Positions 1 through 7,608 of a stretch of 38,354 nucleotides of DNA are shown in pieces. Origin of the DNA: Treponema sp. GTDB lineage: Bacteria > Spirochaetota > Spirochaetia > Treponematales > Treponemataceae. The position numbers were made by a program, and so were the translations under genes. The notes beneath the pieces were generated by a model. It was not told where the DNA came from. It made no database searches and was given only the letters and a program-made list of their open reading frames with translations. The stretch lies in NCBI GenBank assembly GCA_017449265.1, contig JAFSJW010000097.1:1-38354 (forward strand), in the 5' to 3' direction. Numbering within the stretch: position 1 is the first letter of the stretch; each line of letters starts with the position of its first letter.

Positions 1-1
1 C

Positions 2-730
2 GGTGAGTCACAGGTTTCAATCGCAATTTCTTCAAACTGCTACCAGAGCTTTAACGGCACAGACAGCTTCAAAGGAAACGCAAACAAAAACTTGCGCGTA
101 ATCGCAGGCCTTTACTTCAACCCGAATCAGGTCGTCGCAACAAAAAAATCTGGGATTGAGCAGGTCGCCGACGTAAAGGGAAAGCATTTTGCGGTAGCAG
201 CAGCTGGTTCTTCAGTTGAAGGCGAATGCAAAAATCACTTTACCGCAGCAGGAATCAACTATCCAGCCGACATTCAGGCTGAGTACATCGCTTTTGGGGA
301 CGCGGCAGACATGCTCCAGAACGGAACAATTGACGGCGCATGGATTATGAGCGGTGCTCCGGCAGCAGCTGTAAGCCAGGCCTGTTCAGCAGGATGCCAT
401 CTCGTAAACATCAGCGATGACGTAATCGCATCTTTGCAGAAAGATTATCCATGGTACGCAAAATTCACGATTCCGGCTGGCACTTACCCGGGACAGGACG
501 CTGACATTCAGACTTCGGCAATCAAAATGGTTATGTTCACTTCAACAAGCCTCGACGAAGAAACAGTTTACCAGCTCACAAAAACTCTCTGGGAAGGCAT
601 CGAAGAGCTTGGTGGTGCTCAGAAAAACCTCAAAGGCCTCACTCCGGAAGCTGCAGTTGTTGACATCGCAGGCCTTCCTCTCCACGACGGTGCCGCAAGA
701 TACTACAAAGAAAAGGGAATTATTCAGTAG
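2..730 (+). CDS. TAXI-family TRAP transporter solute-binding protein (C-terminal part)
   Basis: The reading frame is open from base 2, so the 5' end, including the signal peptide, lies outside the window; 242 residues are visible. The fragment matches the pattern of TAXI-type periplasmic binding proteins of TRAP transporters: a sodium-coupled uptake receptor whose ligands are often dicarboxylates or amino acids. Seen directly: the NLRVIAGLYFNP stretch, a DVKGKHFAVAAAGS ligand-loop region, GAPAAAVSQ, the IPAGTYPGQD segment, and the family-typical LHDGAARYYKEKGII ending. A TTG at 92 is internal to the domain and not a start. The gene is followed by its own terminator. The membrane (DctQM-like) subunits are not in this window. 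The ligand cannot be told from sequence. Confidence 0.9.
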   Translation, partial: GESQVSIAISSNCYQSFNGTDSFKGNANKNLRVIAGLYFNPNQVVATKKSGIEQVADVKGKHFAVAAAGSSVEGECKNHFTAAGINYPADIQAEYIAFGDAADMLQNGTIDGAWIMSGAPAAAVSQACSAGCHLVNISDDVIASLQKDYPWYAKFTIPAGTYPGQDADIQTSAIKMVMFTSTSLDEETVYQLTKTLWEGIEELGGAQKNLKGLTPEAAVVDIAGLPLHDGAARYYKEKGIIQ

Positions 731-750
731 AATCTACCTATAATGTGGTG

Positions 751-788
751 AGCAAACAAGCACTTCGTTATCGTGTTTGTTTGCTTTT
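751..788 (+). terminator. Rho-independent terminator of the TAXI gene
   Basis: A 13-bp stem (AGCAAACAAGCAC at 751-763 with GTGTTTGTTTGCT at 773-785, one G-T pair) with a 9-nt loop is followed by T residues. It lies 20 bp after the stop codon and separates this gene from the convergent gene ending at 816. Confidence 0.8.
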
Positions 789-815
789 CGATTCATTGAA
801 ATCCATTATAATTTT

Positions 816-1802
816 TTAGAATTTATGAGTCCAGCTGAAAACAAGTCTTCTAAAATACCATTCTGTTCCGAGTTTTTGGGCGAAAAATTCATCTTCCTTC
901 GCATCAAGTTCTTTATCGAAACAACGGCGAGTTGAAAACTGTGCGATACAAGTCAGCTCATCTTTTTCGGTAAGATTGAACTGAAAAAGTCCACCCAGAG
1001 AATGTTGGGTAAACGCTCCGTCGTATGAATCATCAAATTTTCCATAATCAGCACCGTCAAAATGACCGTAAGCAGTGTACATAAGGCCCGCACGATAAAG
1101 CAAAAGCGGCATTTGGTATGCGAGAATTCCATTAAACTCATATTGAAGCCCCGCTACCCTGTTTTTTTCGGCCTGCCATGCAAAAGGAGTATGCCTCCCC
1201 ACCCCGCCAATTCCATAATAAAATGTTTTGTAAGAAGCAAGCATTATGACATGATTCCAGTCCCCCGGAATTAAAGCACCTGTGTCAAACATGAAAGTTC
1301 CCTGTACCCAGACTTCATAAAACGGATGATCAAATGTCGAAATAGATTCGTATTTTCTTGATTTTTCGTCAAGAACACAAAGTCCTTCAAAGTCCAGGAA
1401 ATTCCAGCCGAAGCCAACCGATGCGCCACCATTAAAGACAAGGAAGGGAAGAGGCTGAAAACCAAGTGCAAGCTGGGGGCGGACAGAAAGCGGTGTAAAT
1501 TCAAAAGCTCCTGTCAAAATCACATTGGCATCATTTAAAAGCCAGTGCTCGCCAAGTGGAGTTTTTATCGTATAATCCGCAAAAAGCGTGGAACGACACT
1601 CAAATTCACTGTATATACCTGTTAAGCCTGCAAAATGTGTGTCAGTTCTGCCAGCTTTAGATTTCGACTCTGGATAGTAAGCAACATCGGTCGTCACATA
1701 AACTGAAAGAGGTGAAGATTCTTCATTTTTGGATTCCTGTGCACTCAAAAGACTTGAACAGACTGCAAGAATCAAAAAAACAATTCCAAGTGATTTTTTC
1801 AT
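816..1802 (-). CDS. Putative outer-membrane beta-barrel protein
   Basis: A 328-residue protein with a clear Sec signal peptide (MKKSLGIVFLILAVCSSLLSA, cleavage probably before QES). The mature part alternates short hydrophobic/aromatic strands with polar turns (for example SVRPQLALGFQPLPFLVF and FNGILAYQMPLLLYRAGLMY) and ends in a terminal Phe after FSWTHK, the usual C-terminal signature of outer-membrane barrels. No named family was recognised. The ATG at 1802 has a GGAG Shine-Dalgarno about 8 nt upstream and a promoter at 1818-1847. It is transcribed separately from hrpB, which ends 60 bp upstream. Function unknown; a porin or adhesin role would be guesswork. Confidence 0.75.
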   Translation of the reverse strand: MKKSLGIVFLILAVCSSLLSAQESKNEESSPLSVYVTTDVAYYPESKSKAGRTDTHFAGLTGIYSEFECRSTLFADYTIKTPLGEHWLLNDANVILTGAFEFTPLSVRPQLALGFQPLPFLVFNGGASVGFGWNFLDFEGLCVLDEKSRKYESISTFDHPFYEVWVQGTFMFDTGALIPGDWNHVIMLASYKTFYYGIGGVGRHTPFAWQAEKNRVAGLQYEFNGILAYQMPLLLYRAGLMYTAYGHFDGADYGKFDDSYDGAFTQHSLGGLFQFNLTEKDELTCIAQFSTRRCFDKELDAKEDEFFAQKLGTEWYFRRLVFSWTHKF

Positions 1803-1817
1803 TTTTCGACTCCAGGC

Positions 1818-1847
1818 TTTATATTCAGTATTAACCGCTTTTGTCGA
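1818..1847 (-). promoter_or_regulatory. Sigma-70-type promoter for the barrel protein
   Basis: On the minus strand TCGACA (1842-1847), an 18-bp spacer and TATAAA (1818-1823) precede the start at 1802. The same TCGACA -35 with an 18-bp spacer occurs upstream of the pectate lyase at 11055-11084. Confidence 0.55.
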
Positions 1848-1862
1848 TTTCGCAAGAAAATT

Positions 1863-4511
1863 TTATATCTCCGCAATCCGATAATCCCAATTATGCTTTG
1901 GATAGCGGCCTTTCATTTCCTTGCAGATTTCAATCCAGGCTCCATTCCAGAAATTTGCAAGGTCATTTGTGATTTGGAGAGGCCGACTCGCTGGTGAAAG
2001 AAGTTTGAGCAAGACCGGCTTTCCGAGAATCTTCGGGGTCTCAAAGCAGCCGAAAATTTGCTGGATAATGATTTCGAGGGTTGGCACAATCTCACCGTCA
2101 GCTTTCTTTTCGTAGAAGATTTTTCGCTTCCGTCCGTTAGCCAGATTGATTTGAAGGGGAACTTTTGAATCAATCTCACTTCCTTCAAGATACCAGTAAA
2201 GGGCATCATAAATATCCTGAGCGTTGATTTTTTGTGACTTAACGAACGGTCGTAACCATCCCTGTGCATTTTGAGCCAGTGAATCAAACTTTTTTTGCAA
2301 TTCGGATATTGAAAGAAGCCCTGTTTGACCATTTTGAGGCTGATTTTTGATGTAAAACTCAACTCTGAGCAAAAAATTCTCTATTTTGCTATCGAGCGGT
2401 AGGGATTTTAAGCCTTTTTTGCTCACAAGGTCACAAAGTGCCAACGCAAAATCCTCGCTCTCGACCGGCATTTTCTTTTCTTTGAGAATAATGGCACCGT
2501 AAGACAGGATTTCTTTTTTCTGAACCGAAAGATTTTTGAAGTCACTTCCATTCGTTAGTCCGATAAATTCCACTTTAATTTCGCTCTTCGAATGTTTCTT
2601 CAAAAAATCCTCGGCCTGATTTTCTGAAAGAGCCTCAAACGAATAGATTTTTCCGGTCCGCTCGCCGGCGTCAACTTCCACGGCGACAATCCAAGTCGGA
2701 AATGAAGGAAGCCTCGCCTGTGAAAGAAGCTCTCGGCTAAGCCAGGCCTTTCGTCCGCTGGGAAACTGATATTCAGCCCGGTCAGAGTTCGGCGTCGTTT
2801 CAGGGGAAAGACGGGCAAGTCGGTCTGGAAAGCCCTCGAACAAAAAATCCCTCCTTGGATTTTTTGATTCGAACGAGAAAATTCTGTTCACCTGTCGGCA
2901 AACAGAATTTTCTCTCTTTGAGTTTTCCCCACATCCATGTGGGGCATCTTCGTCAGCAGAAACCATGTCATTTGCTTTGCCCCGACAATCTCTTAATCGC
3001 CTCTTCAAGTCATCTAGGAAAATTTTCTGCCGCTCAGGGCGGGTTTGAGCATATTCACAATAAGGCAGAACGGCTTCCGCCCCTCCAGCCAAAGCCACGC
3101 AGGCAAGCCGGGGATGCAGGCCAAGCTTCAGAACTGCCTTTCCTTTTTCAGTGATTTTTGCCGATTTTTTTCCATTTGAGTCTGTACACGATTCTAAGCA
3201 ATCCAGATTTTCCAGCAAAAACTTTGCAGCGTTCCAGGCTGACTCACCTGGCACTGTCAGCCAGTCAAGTTTTTCGATTTCACCAGCTCCCCACTGGGCA
3301 CATTCAAGCACAAGACCTGTCAAATCAGCACGAAGAATTTCCGGCTGATTCTGCTCCAGGCGCACATCATGCTGGCCCCACAAACGGACACATCTTCCTG
3401 CACTGACTCGACCGGCACGACCTGCACGCTGCTCAGCACTGAAAAGGCTTTCGTTCTCAGTCACAAGATGCTCCATTCCAAGTGCAACATTCATTTTGTT
3501 AACACGGCAAAGGCCTGAATCCACGACAACCGTAACGCCGGGAACCGTGAGCGAAGTTTCCGCAATGGCCGAAGAAAGAATCACACGGCGGGGAGAATCC
3601 GATGAACAAGGGCGAAGAACTTTCCGCTGCTCACTTAAAGAGACCGAACTGTGAAGAATAAGAATCTCACAGTCAATATCAGCTTCCGAAAGGTAGTCTT
3701 CAAGCTCGGATTTTGTCTTCCTGATTTCATAAATGCCTGGAAGAAAGGCTAGAATTGTGTCCGAACGATATTTTTTGTCAGAATCGGGAGAATCATTTTT
3801 TTCGACAAGATGAGACTTGCTTTTAGAAGAGATTATATAACTATCGTTAGTTTTTAATCCAGTGCGTCCATGTGAGGTATCTTTTTTTAATTCCTCAAAA
3901 ATTGCCTTAGCAACGCTCAAATTCGGCTTATATTCAACTTCAACAGGGAATTGTCGTCCCGGAATCTGCATAACTGGAGCAGGATTTTCTTTACTCCCCA
4001 AATATTCAGCTATCAAGCGATAGTCTATAGTCGCACTCATAACGATAACGAACAAATCATCCCGAAGAAGCATGGTCTCCTTTAAGAAGGCAAGAGCAAG
4101 GTCAGAATGAATGGAACGCTCATGGAACTCGTCCAGGACAATCACATTGACATCTTCCAGGAGAGGGTCTGACTGTAATCGCCGGGTCAAAATCGCCTCA
4201 GTAATCACCTCAAGCCGGGTCGAGGCAGAAACTTTTGAATCAAGATGAAGCCTGTAGCCAACAGTTCCGCCAGTTTCCTCGCCAAGTAAATCAGAAAGCC
4301 TGTCCGCAATCGCACTTGCAGCAAGCCGGCGGGGTTCCAGCATAAGGATTTTTCCCTCAAAATGCTCCAGCAAGGCAATCGGTACGGCGGTGGATTTTCC
4401 TGCAGCAGTTTCAGCAGTCAGCACGAGAAAGCGGGATTCAGAAGATTTGAGATTTTCGCAGATTTGGTCGAGATATGGAAAAATCGGAAGATTGGAAAGT
4501 TCAGTGTTCAT
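1863..4511 (-). CDS. hrpB: ATP-dependent RNA helicase HrpB (DEAH/DExH family)
   Basis: Superfamily 2 helicase with the HrpB layout. From the ATG at 4511: Walker A AETAAGKST (residues 33-41), motif Ia LEPRRLAA (59-66), motif II as DEFH (127-130; HrpB proteins carry DEFH rather than DEAH), SAT (159-161), motif VI QRAGRAGR (about 359-366), then the winged-helix/ratchet region and the HrpB C-terminal domain. A longer form could start at an ATG at 4541, but the ATG at 4511 has GGGA upstream and overlaps the preceding gene by only 11 bp. Last gene of a four-gene overlapping operon. Odd: a poorly conserved, Ser/Lys-rich insert at residues 208-248 and a run of three perfect inverted repeats (2842-2944) inside the coding sequence. 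The cellular role of HrpB is not well defined. Confidence 0.93.
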   Translation of the reverse strand: MNTELSNLPIFPYLDQICENLKSSESRFLVLTAETAAGKSTAVPIALLEHFEGKILMLEPRRLAASAIADRLSDLLGEETGGTVGYRLHLDSKVSASTRLEVITEAILTRRLQSDPLLEDVNVIVLDEFHERSIHSDLALAFLKETMLLRDDLFVIVMSATIDYRLIAEYLGSKENPAPVMQIPGRQFPVEVEYKPNLSVAKAIFEELKKDTSHGRTGLKTNDSYIISSKSKSHLVEKNDSPDSDKKYRSDTILAFLPGIYEIRKTKSELEDYLSEADIDCEILILHSSVSLSEQRKVLRPCSSDSPRRVILSSAIAETSLTVPGVTVVVDSGLCRVNKMNVALGMEHLVTENESLFSAEQRAGRAGRVSAGRCVRLWGQHDVRLEQNQPEILRADLTGLVLECAQWGAGEIEKLDWLTVPGESAWNAAKFLLENLDCLESCTDSNGKKSAKITEKGKAVLKLGLHPRLACVALAGGAEAVLPYCEYAQTRPERQKIFLDDLKRRLRDCRGKANDMVSADEDAPHGCGENSKRENSVCRQVNRIFSFESKNPRRDFLFEGFPDRLARLSPETTPNSDRAEYQFPSGRKAWLSRELLSQARLPSFPTWIVAVEVDAGERTGKIYSFEALSENQAEDFLKKHSKSEIKVEFIGLTNGSDFKNLSVQKKEILSYGAIILKEKKMPVESEDFALALCDLVSKKGLKSLPLDSKIENFLLRVEFYIKNQPQNGQTGLLSISELQKKFDSLAQNAQGWLRPFVKSQKINAQDIYDALYWYLEGSEIDSKVPLQINLANGRKRKIFYEKKADGEIVPTLEIIIQQIFGCFETPKILGKPVLLKLLSPASRPLQITNDLANFWNGAWIEICKEMKGRYPKHNWDYRIAEI
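2842..2944. repeat. Three consecutive perfect inverted repeats inside hrpB
   Basis: IR1: AAAAAATCC / GGATTTTTT at 2842-2865. IR2: a 14-bp arm GAGAAAATTCTGTT at 2875-2888 with AACAGAATTTTCTC at 2901-2914. IR3: CCCCACA-TCCA-TGTGGGG at 2927-2944. They encode about residues 523-557, a segment that separates conserved HrpB regions. IR3 resembles the CATCCATG-centred hairpin in the repeat downstream of purA (7655-7669), with different but still paired flanks. Confidence 0.8.
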
Positions 4512-4941
4512 ACGCATCCCAGATTTCACAAAGCCGATCATCTATTGCTTCGATAATATGGCCTTTCTTGAAGGAAATTTTCTTTTCGGTCAGAAGATTG
4601 AGATAAAAGAGAACTTCCGTTAGTTTGTTTGATATTATGCCACCATGACTCATAAAGGTTTTTCCTGACTTCTGAGAAATAATAAGTCTCGAAAGGAAAA
4701 CCATCCCGACCAGGATTCCGCTTCGACGCAATCCTAGCAAAAGAGAGTCCAAAGTGATTTTAAAACTACCGATTGATAGCAAAACTTCCCCCGACGGCGA
4801 CAAAAGTGAAAAAAATGTGACCGAAAGAACAATTACAAACGACGGAATAACTCGCACACGACGGCACTTTACGCAGGCCAGAATGAAAAAAATCAATACG
4901 AAGAACCAGATAGCGGCGGTTAAAATGATTTCAGATTTCAT
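4501..4941 (-). CDS. Small membrane protein, EcfT-like
   Basis: A 146-residue protein with three or four predicted membrane segments (residues about 5-22, 30-50, 60-90) and a basic, soluble C-terminal tail. The LLLGLRRSGILVGMVFLSR stretch recalls the membrane core of EcfT/CbiQ subunits of energy-coupling-factor transporters, but the protein is much shorter than a full EcfT (about 250 residues). Its start overlaps the end of the Gx-type gene by 11 bp and its end overlaps hrpB, so it is translated from the same mRNA. Since Gx proteins share the fold of ECF substrate-binding (S) subunits, an S-T pair lacking a local ATPase is a reasonable inference, not a demonstrated one. Confidence 0.55.
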   Translation of the reverse strand: MKSEIILTAAIWFFVLIFFILACVKCRRVRVIPSFVIVLSVTFFSLLSPSGEVLLSIGSFKITLDSLLLGLRRSGILVGMVFLSRLIISQKSGKTFMSHGGIISNKLTEVLFYLNLLTEKKISFKKGHIIEAIDDRLCEIWDAYEH

Positions 4942-5572
4942 CAGATTTTTTCACCTCGCTATGTGTAAAAGACGAATCTGCCAGCGTTGGAATGACAGTA
5001 GCCTCGGACAATCGTGCCTTAAACCACTTAGACTTCTGCATGAAAAGCTCCGCAAACACACCAAGGGAAAATCCCGTAATCAAGCCTGAGACAAGCAGAA
5101 CCGGCGCAATGTATTTCGTATTTTCACCAAAAAGAAAGAATCTCGCAAGAATCAGCTGGGCAAAAGTATTAGCCAAAGCCCCTGCCAAGGAAATCCCGAC
5201 CGCAGAAACAGATAAAAACTTTCGTTCGTTAGTTTTCCCCACATTACTCACATTTTCCTCACAAAAGTCACCCTTCCTTTTCCCGCAAATCTCATAAATC
5301 ACCATCATGGCAAGTGCCGAAGCAAAAGAACCACCCGCCGAAAACAAAAAAATATACGAAAAAAGCGTTCCCGAAATCACGCCCTGAGCAAGAACTTTAA
5401 ACAAAACAAGCGAAAAAACTTGCCGCCTGCCAAGCAAAAAAAGCGCCAGAATGACCGGAAGATTGGCAAGCCCCAGTCGCAAAAAAGGCAGCGGCTTAGG
5501 AATCGCATTTTCCACGGCAGCGAGAAAAAGACAAAGGGCAGAAAGAAAGGAAATGAGTCTTGGATGGGACAT
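4931..5572 (-). CDS. Gx transporter family / heptaprenyl diphosphate synthase component I-like membrane protein
   Basis: A hydrophobic protein of about 213 residues matching PF07456 (Hpre_diP_synt_I, called Gx transporter). The diagnostic N-terminal motif FLRLGLANLPVILALFLLG is present, followed by further membrane segments, a hydrophilic loop of about 30 residues (GKRKGDFCEENVSNVGKTNE) and a C-terminal pair of helices. Family members start at MSHPRL-like residues, so the ATG at 5572 is preferred; a TATAAT box sits 6 nt before it (5579-5584). A longer form from the ATG at 5674, which overlaps the previous stop as TGATG, would add 34 residues and cannot be excluded. The extra loop is unusual and begins near a motif (ACTAACGA) shared with other inserts in this window. 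Confidence 0.75.
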   Translation of the reverse strand: MSHPRLISFLSALCLFLAAVENAIPKPLPFLRLGLANLPVILALFLLGRRQVFSLVLFKVLAQGVISGTLFSYIFLFSAGGSFASALAMMVIYEICGKRKGDFCEENVSNVGKTNERKFLSVSAVGISLAGALANTFAQLILARFFLFGENTKYIAPVLLVSGLITGFSLGVFAELFMQKSKWFKARLSEATVIPTLADSSFTHSEVKKSDEI

Positions 5573-5578
5573 GCGAAT

Positions 5579-5607
5579 ATTATAATAGAAAGAACTTGCT
5601 TTGGTAA
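5579..5607 (-). promoter_or_regulatory. Internal promoter ahead of the Gx-type gene
   Basis: Minus strand: TTACCA (5602-5607), 17 bp, TATAAT (5579-5584), then only 6 nt to the ATG at 5572. There is no Shine-Dalgarno, so a transcript from here would be leaderless. Confidence 0.5.
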
Positions 5608-5673
5608 TGGGGAAATTAAAGAGACTTAAAAATCGCTTCAACGGCAATCTCAAACAGAATGATTCCCACAGCA

Positions 5674-6615
5674 TCACTTAAAGGGGTCCTTGGACTGGTC
5701 AACCGTCAGCAGCTCTTCCACATTCACGCCAAAAGACATTTTCTGCATGGACTTGAGGACTTCCTGATAATTGTAAGTCTTTGTCTCAGTTTTTTGGGCA
5801 TTCAAGGCCGCAAGCACTTTCTTGCAGGGCTTGTACTTAGCAGCCCTTGCAAAAAGCTCGTTCCTTGGGACAGCCCGCTTGGTCACTTTGAGTTCTTCGG
5901 CAATCTGGCTAACCACGATGTCATCTTTTCGTGTGCTGATTGAAGAAACCTGAACAAAGGCCTGGCGAACGGATTTATCTTTCGTGTCATAAAAGAAAAT
6001 TTTTGCCGAGTCTGGGTTTTTTGTCTCAGCAGCTGGCGTTGTTTCACCATCTGCCGTATCTTTTGCCTTCGCAATTTTTTCTGCAAATTTCAGCGGACTC
6101 TGCGGGCTTTCAAGTTTTTGGGTCAAAGCCGGATCAGCATACAAAAAAGTCTTCTCAATCGCCACGGCATTTTCACAACGGAGGGCAAAAACCGACTTTT
6201 CAAGCCAAAAATCCATGTTTTCGTGGACGACATGCACATATTCTTTGCCCTTTTGGGAAGTTTGACCGCGTTTATCTGCACTTTCGCTTGAAGTAAAACT
6301 ATCGTTAGTTTGTTCTGCCCCACCCTCACCCTCTTCAGGAATAAATTTTTCATCAATCAGGCCGTCGATTTCGAGAACAGAAATATCATCACCACAAAAA
6401 AGCTTTATCACGCCGTGCATGGCCGAATCCCGCCCGAAAAGACACAAATCTGCTTTCTTGATCAAAATCTTTCCGTCAATAAAGGTCTCCAGCGGCAAGG
6501 GTTCTTCTACGGCCGCAACTTCCGGCAACTCCTCCACAAGCTCAGAATTTTTTGAACACTGGAGGCTAACCGCCGCAACGAGCAAAGCAAAAAAAACAGA
6601 CGAAGAAATTTTCAT
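5674..6615 (-). CDS. Putative lipoprotein of unknown function
   Basis: From the ATG at 6615 the protein starts with a lipoprotein signal peptide (MKISSSVFFALLVAAVSLQC, lipobox Cys at residue 20), which is why this start is preferred over the ATG at 6642 that adds nine polar residues. The 313-residue product is acidic near the N-terminus (VEELPEVAAVEEPLPLE) and has a Ser/Glu/Gly-rich linker containing TNDSFTSS. A middle segment (KGKEYVHVVHENMDFWLEKS) looks like the beta-strand pattern of bacterial SH3-type domains, but that is weak. First gene of the minus-strand operon that continues into the Gx-type gene: its TGA overlaps an ATG as TGATG. No recognised function. Confidence 0.7.
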   Translation of the reverse strand: MKISSSVFFALLVAAVSLQCSKNSELVEELPEVAAVEEPLPLETFIDGKILIKKADLCLFGRDSAMHGVIKLFCGDDISVLEIDGLIDEKFIPEEGEGGAEQTNDSFTSSESADKRGQTSQKGKEYVHVVHENMDFWLEKSVFALRCENAVAIEKTFLYADPALTQKLESPQSPLKFAEKIAKAKDTADGETTPAAETKNPDSAKIFFYDTKDKSVRQAFVQVSSISTRKDDIVVSQIAEELKVTKRAVPRNELFARAAKYKPCKKVLAALNAQKTETKTYNYQEVLKSMQKMSFGVNVEELLTVDQSKDPFK

Positions 6616-6725
6616 GCTATTATTTTCGGCATTTTGAGTCATAATATGGAGAAAATACGGCTGATTTAGACAGTCTGGATTAGCCAGCAGTTACAACATT
6701 CATTCAATGGATTAATATAGTTTAT

Positions 6726-6779
6726 AGCCACAAATTTGACAAAGTAGCCACCTTATGCTATCCTAACCCTGAGGTGGCT
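6726..6779. promoter_or_regulatory. Candidate autoregulatory operator of the toxin-antitoxin operon
   Basis: AGCCAC occurs at 6726-6731 and again as AGCCACCT at 6746-6753, 20 bp apart. The inverted copy AGGTGGCT is at 6772-6779 and contains the Shine-Dalgarno. The sites bracket the -35 and -10 boxes, the usual place for antitoxin binding. In RNA, the 6746-6753 and 6772-6779 arms could pair and mask the ribosome site, if the transcript starts far enough upstream. Confidence 0.5.
6736..6764 (+). promoter_or_regulatory. Promoter of the Phd/PIN toxin-antitoxin operon
   Basis: TTGACA (6736-6741), 17-bp spacer, TATCCT (6759-6764). The ATG at 6782 follows 17 bp later with an AGGTGG Shine-Dalgarno. 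Confidence 0.75.
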
Positions 6780-6781
6780 TA

Positions 6782-7114
6782 ATGAATAGCGTGGCAGTCA
6801 AAGAAGCAAAAAACGGTTTTACTCATCTTCTTCATCTTGTCGAAAACGGCGAGCCTGTGCAGATTTCTCGGCATGGCAAGGCTGTTGCTGTTCTGGCTTC
6901 GGTGAGTGCTTTTAACGAAGCTAATAAAAATTCTTCTTTTGCCGAAAGTCTTATGACATGGCGTAGTAAAAGCCTTTCGATTCTTTCAAACTCGGAATTT
7001 TCAAATTCTGAAATAGAAAAGATTTTCACAGCAGAACGTAAAATTGAAAATCACCCTCGTGCAGACGAAATTTCAAGTCTCTCTGAACTATGGGCATGGG
7101 GGAATGAAAAATGA
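6782..7114 (+). CDS. Phd/YefM-family antitoxin
   Basis: A 110-residue protein whose first 50 residues match the Phd/YefM antitoxin DNA-binding fold (MNSVAVKEAKNGFTHLLHLV, then GEPVQISRHGKAVAVL). The C-terminal half is charged and probably disordered, as expected for the part that wraps the toxin. Strong AGGTGG Shine-Dalgarno. Its stop overlaps the toxin start as ATGA, which couples their translation. The pair forms a type II toxin-antitoxin module; such antitoxins usually repress their own operon with the toxin as co-repressor. Palindromic repeats in the promoter fit this. Confidence 0.88.
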   Translation: MNSVAVKEAKNGFTHLLHLVENGEPVQISRHGKAVAVLASVSAFNEANKNSSFAESLMTWRSKSLSILSNSEFSNSEIEKIFTAERKIENHPRADEISSLSELWAWGNEK

Positions 7115-7545
7115 AACCGATTTATCTTCTCGACACGAACATTTATTCTGAGCTCGCAAAACCAAAGCCAAACGAGGAGCTTGTGCAAAAAGTCATCCAA
7201 AACCAAAAGATTTCTGCAATTCCTGTAGTTGCATGGTCAGAATCATTATACGGGGTAAAACGCCTGCCCAATGGCTCCAGAAAAGAGAGGCTCGAAGATT
7301 TCCTTTTGAATCAGATTCAGGCCTATTTCGATATCCTGCCATTTGACTCAAATTGTGCGTGGATATACACCGATTTAAAAGTCAGGCTTGAAGAAACCGG
7401 CAGTCCCATGCCAGATTCAGACTTAAAAATCGCTTCCATGGCAATTGCAAACGGAATGATTCTGGTCACACGAAATACCAAAGATTTTTCGGCACTAAAA
7501 TCTTGCAGCACATTGGCACTATTGGATTGGTTTTCACAAAATTAG
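7111..7545 (+). CDS. VapC-type PIN-domain toxin
   Basis: A 144-residue PIN-domain ribonuclease. Conserved acidic residues that bind Mg2+ are visible: Asp8 in YLLDTN, Glu44 in AWSES, Asp104 in PDSDLKIAS and Asp125 in NTKDF, all in the expected order, so the enzyme looks intact. Family members cleave tRNA or rRNA when freed from the antitoxin. Overlaps the antitoxin gene by 4 bp (ATGA). No U-rich terminator follows on this strand; the hairpin at 7558-7588 carries its T-run on the other strand. Confidence 0.9.
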   Translation: MKPIYLLDTNIYSELAKPKPNEELVQKVIQNQKISAIPVVAWSESLYGVKRLPNGSRKERLEDFLLNQIQAYFDILPFDSNCAWIYTDLKVRLEETGSPMPDSDLKIASMAIANGMILVTRNTKDFSALKSCSTLALLDWFSQN

Positions 7546-7557
7546 CCGTCCCGTAAA

Positions 7558-7588
7558 AAGAACGCACCCCGATTTGAGGTGCGTTCTT
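7558..7588 (-). terminator. Terminator for purA (leftward), possibly bidirectional
   Basis: A perfect 11-bp stem (AAGAACGCACC 7558-7568 / GGTGCGTTCTT 7578-7588). The T-run follows on the minus strand (TTCTTTTTAC), so it ends leftward transcripts. It is 160 bp beyond the present purA stop codon, with a repeat inserted between. Confidence 0.75.
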
Positions 7589-7608
7589 GCCGTCCGCATT
7601 CTTGCAGA

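Noticed and set aside
2855..3406. Antisense open frames across hrpB (plus strand)
   Set aside because: Open frames up to about 100 codons exist, but they lack ribosome sites and family features and lie opposite strongly conserved helicase codons.
5674..5676. Long N-terminal extension of the Gx-type protein from the TGATG start
   Set aside because: The extra 34 residues are unlike family N-termini and a promoter lies inside them; kept only as an alternative start.
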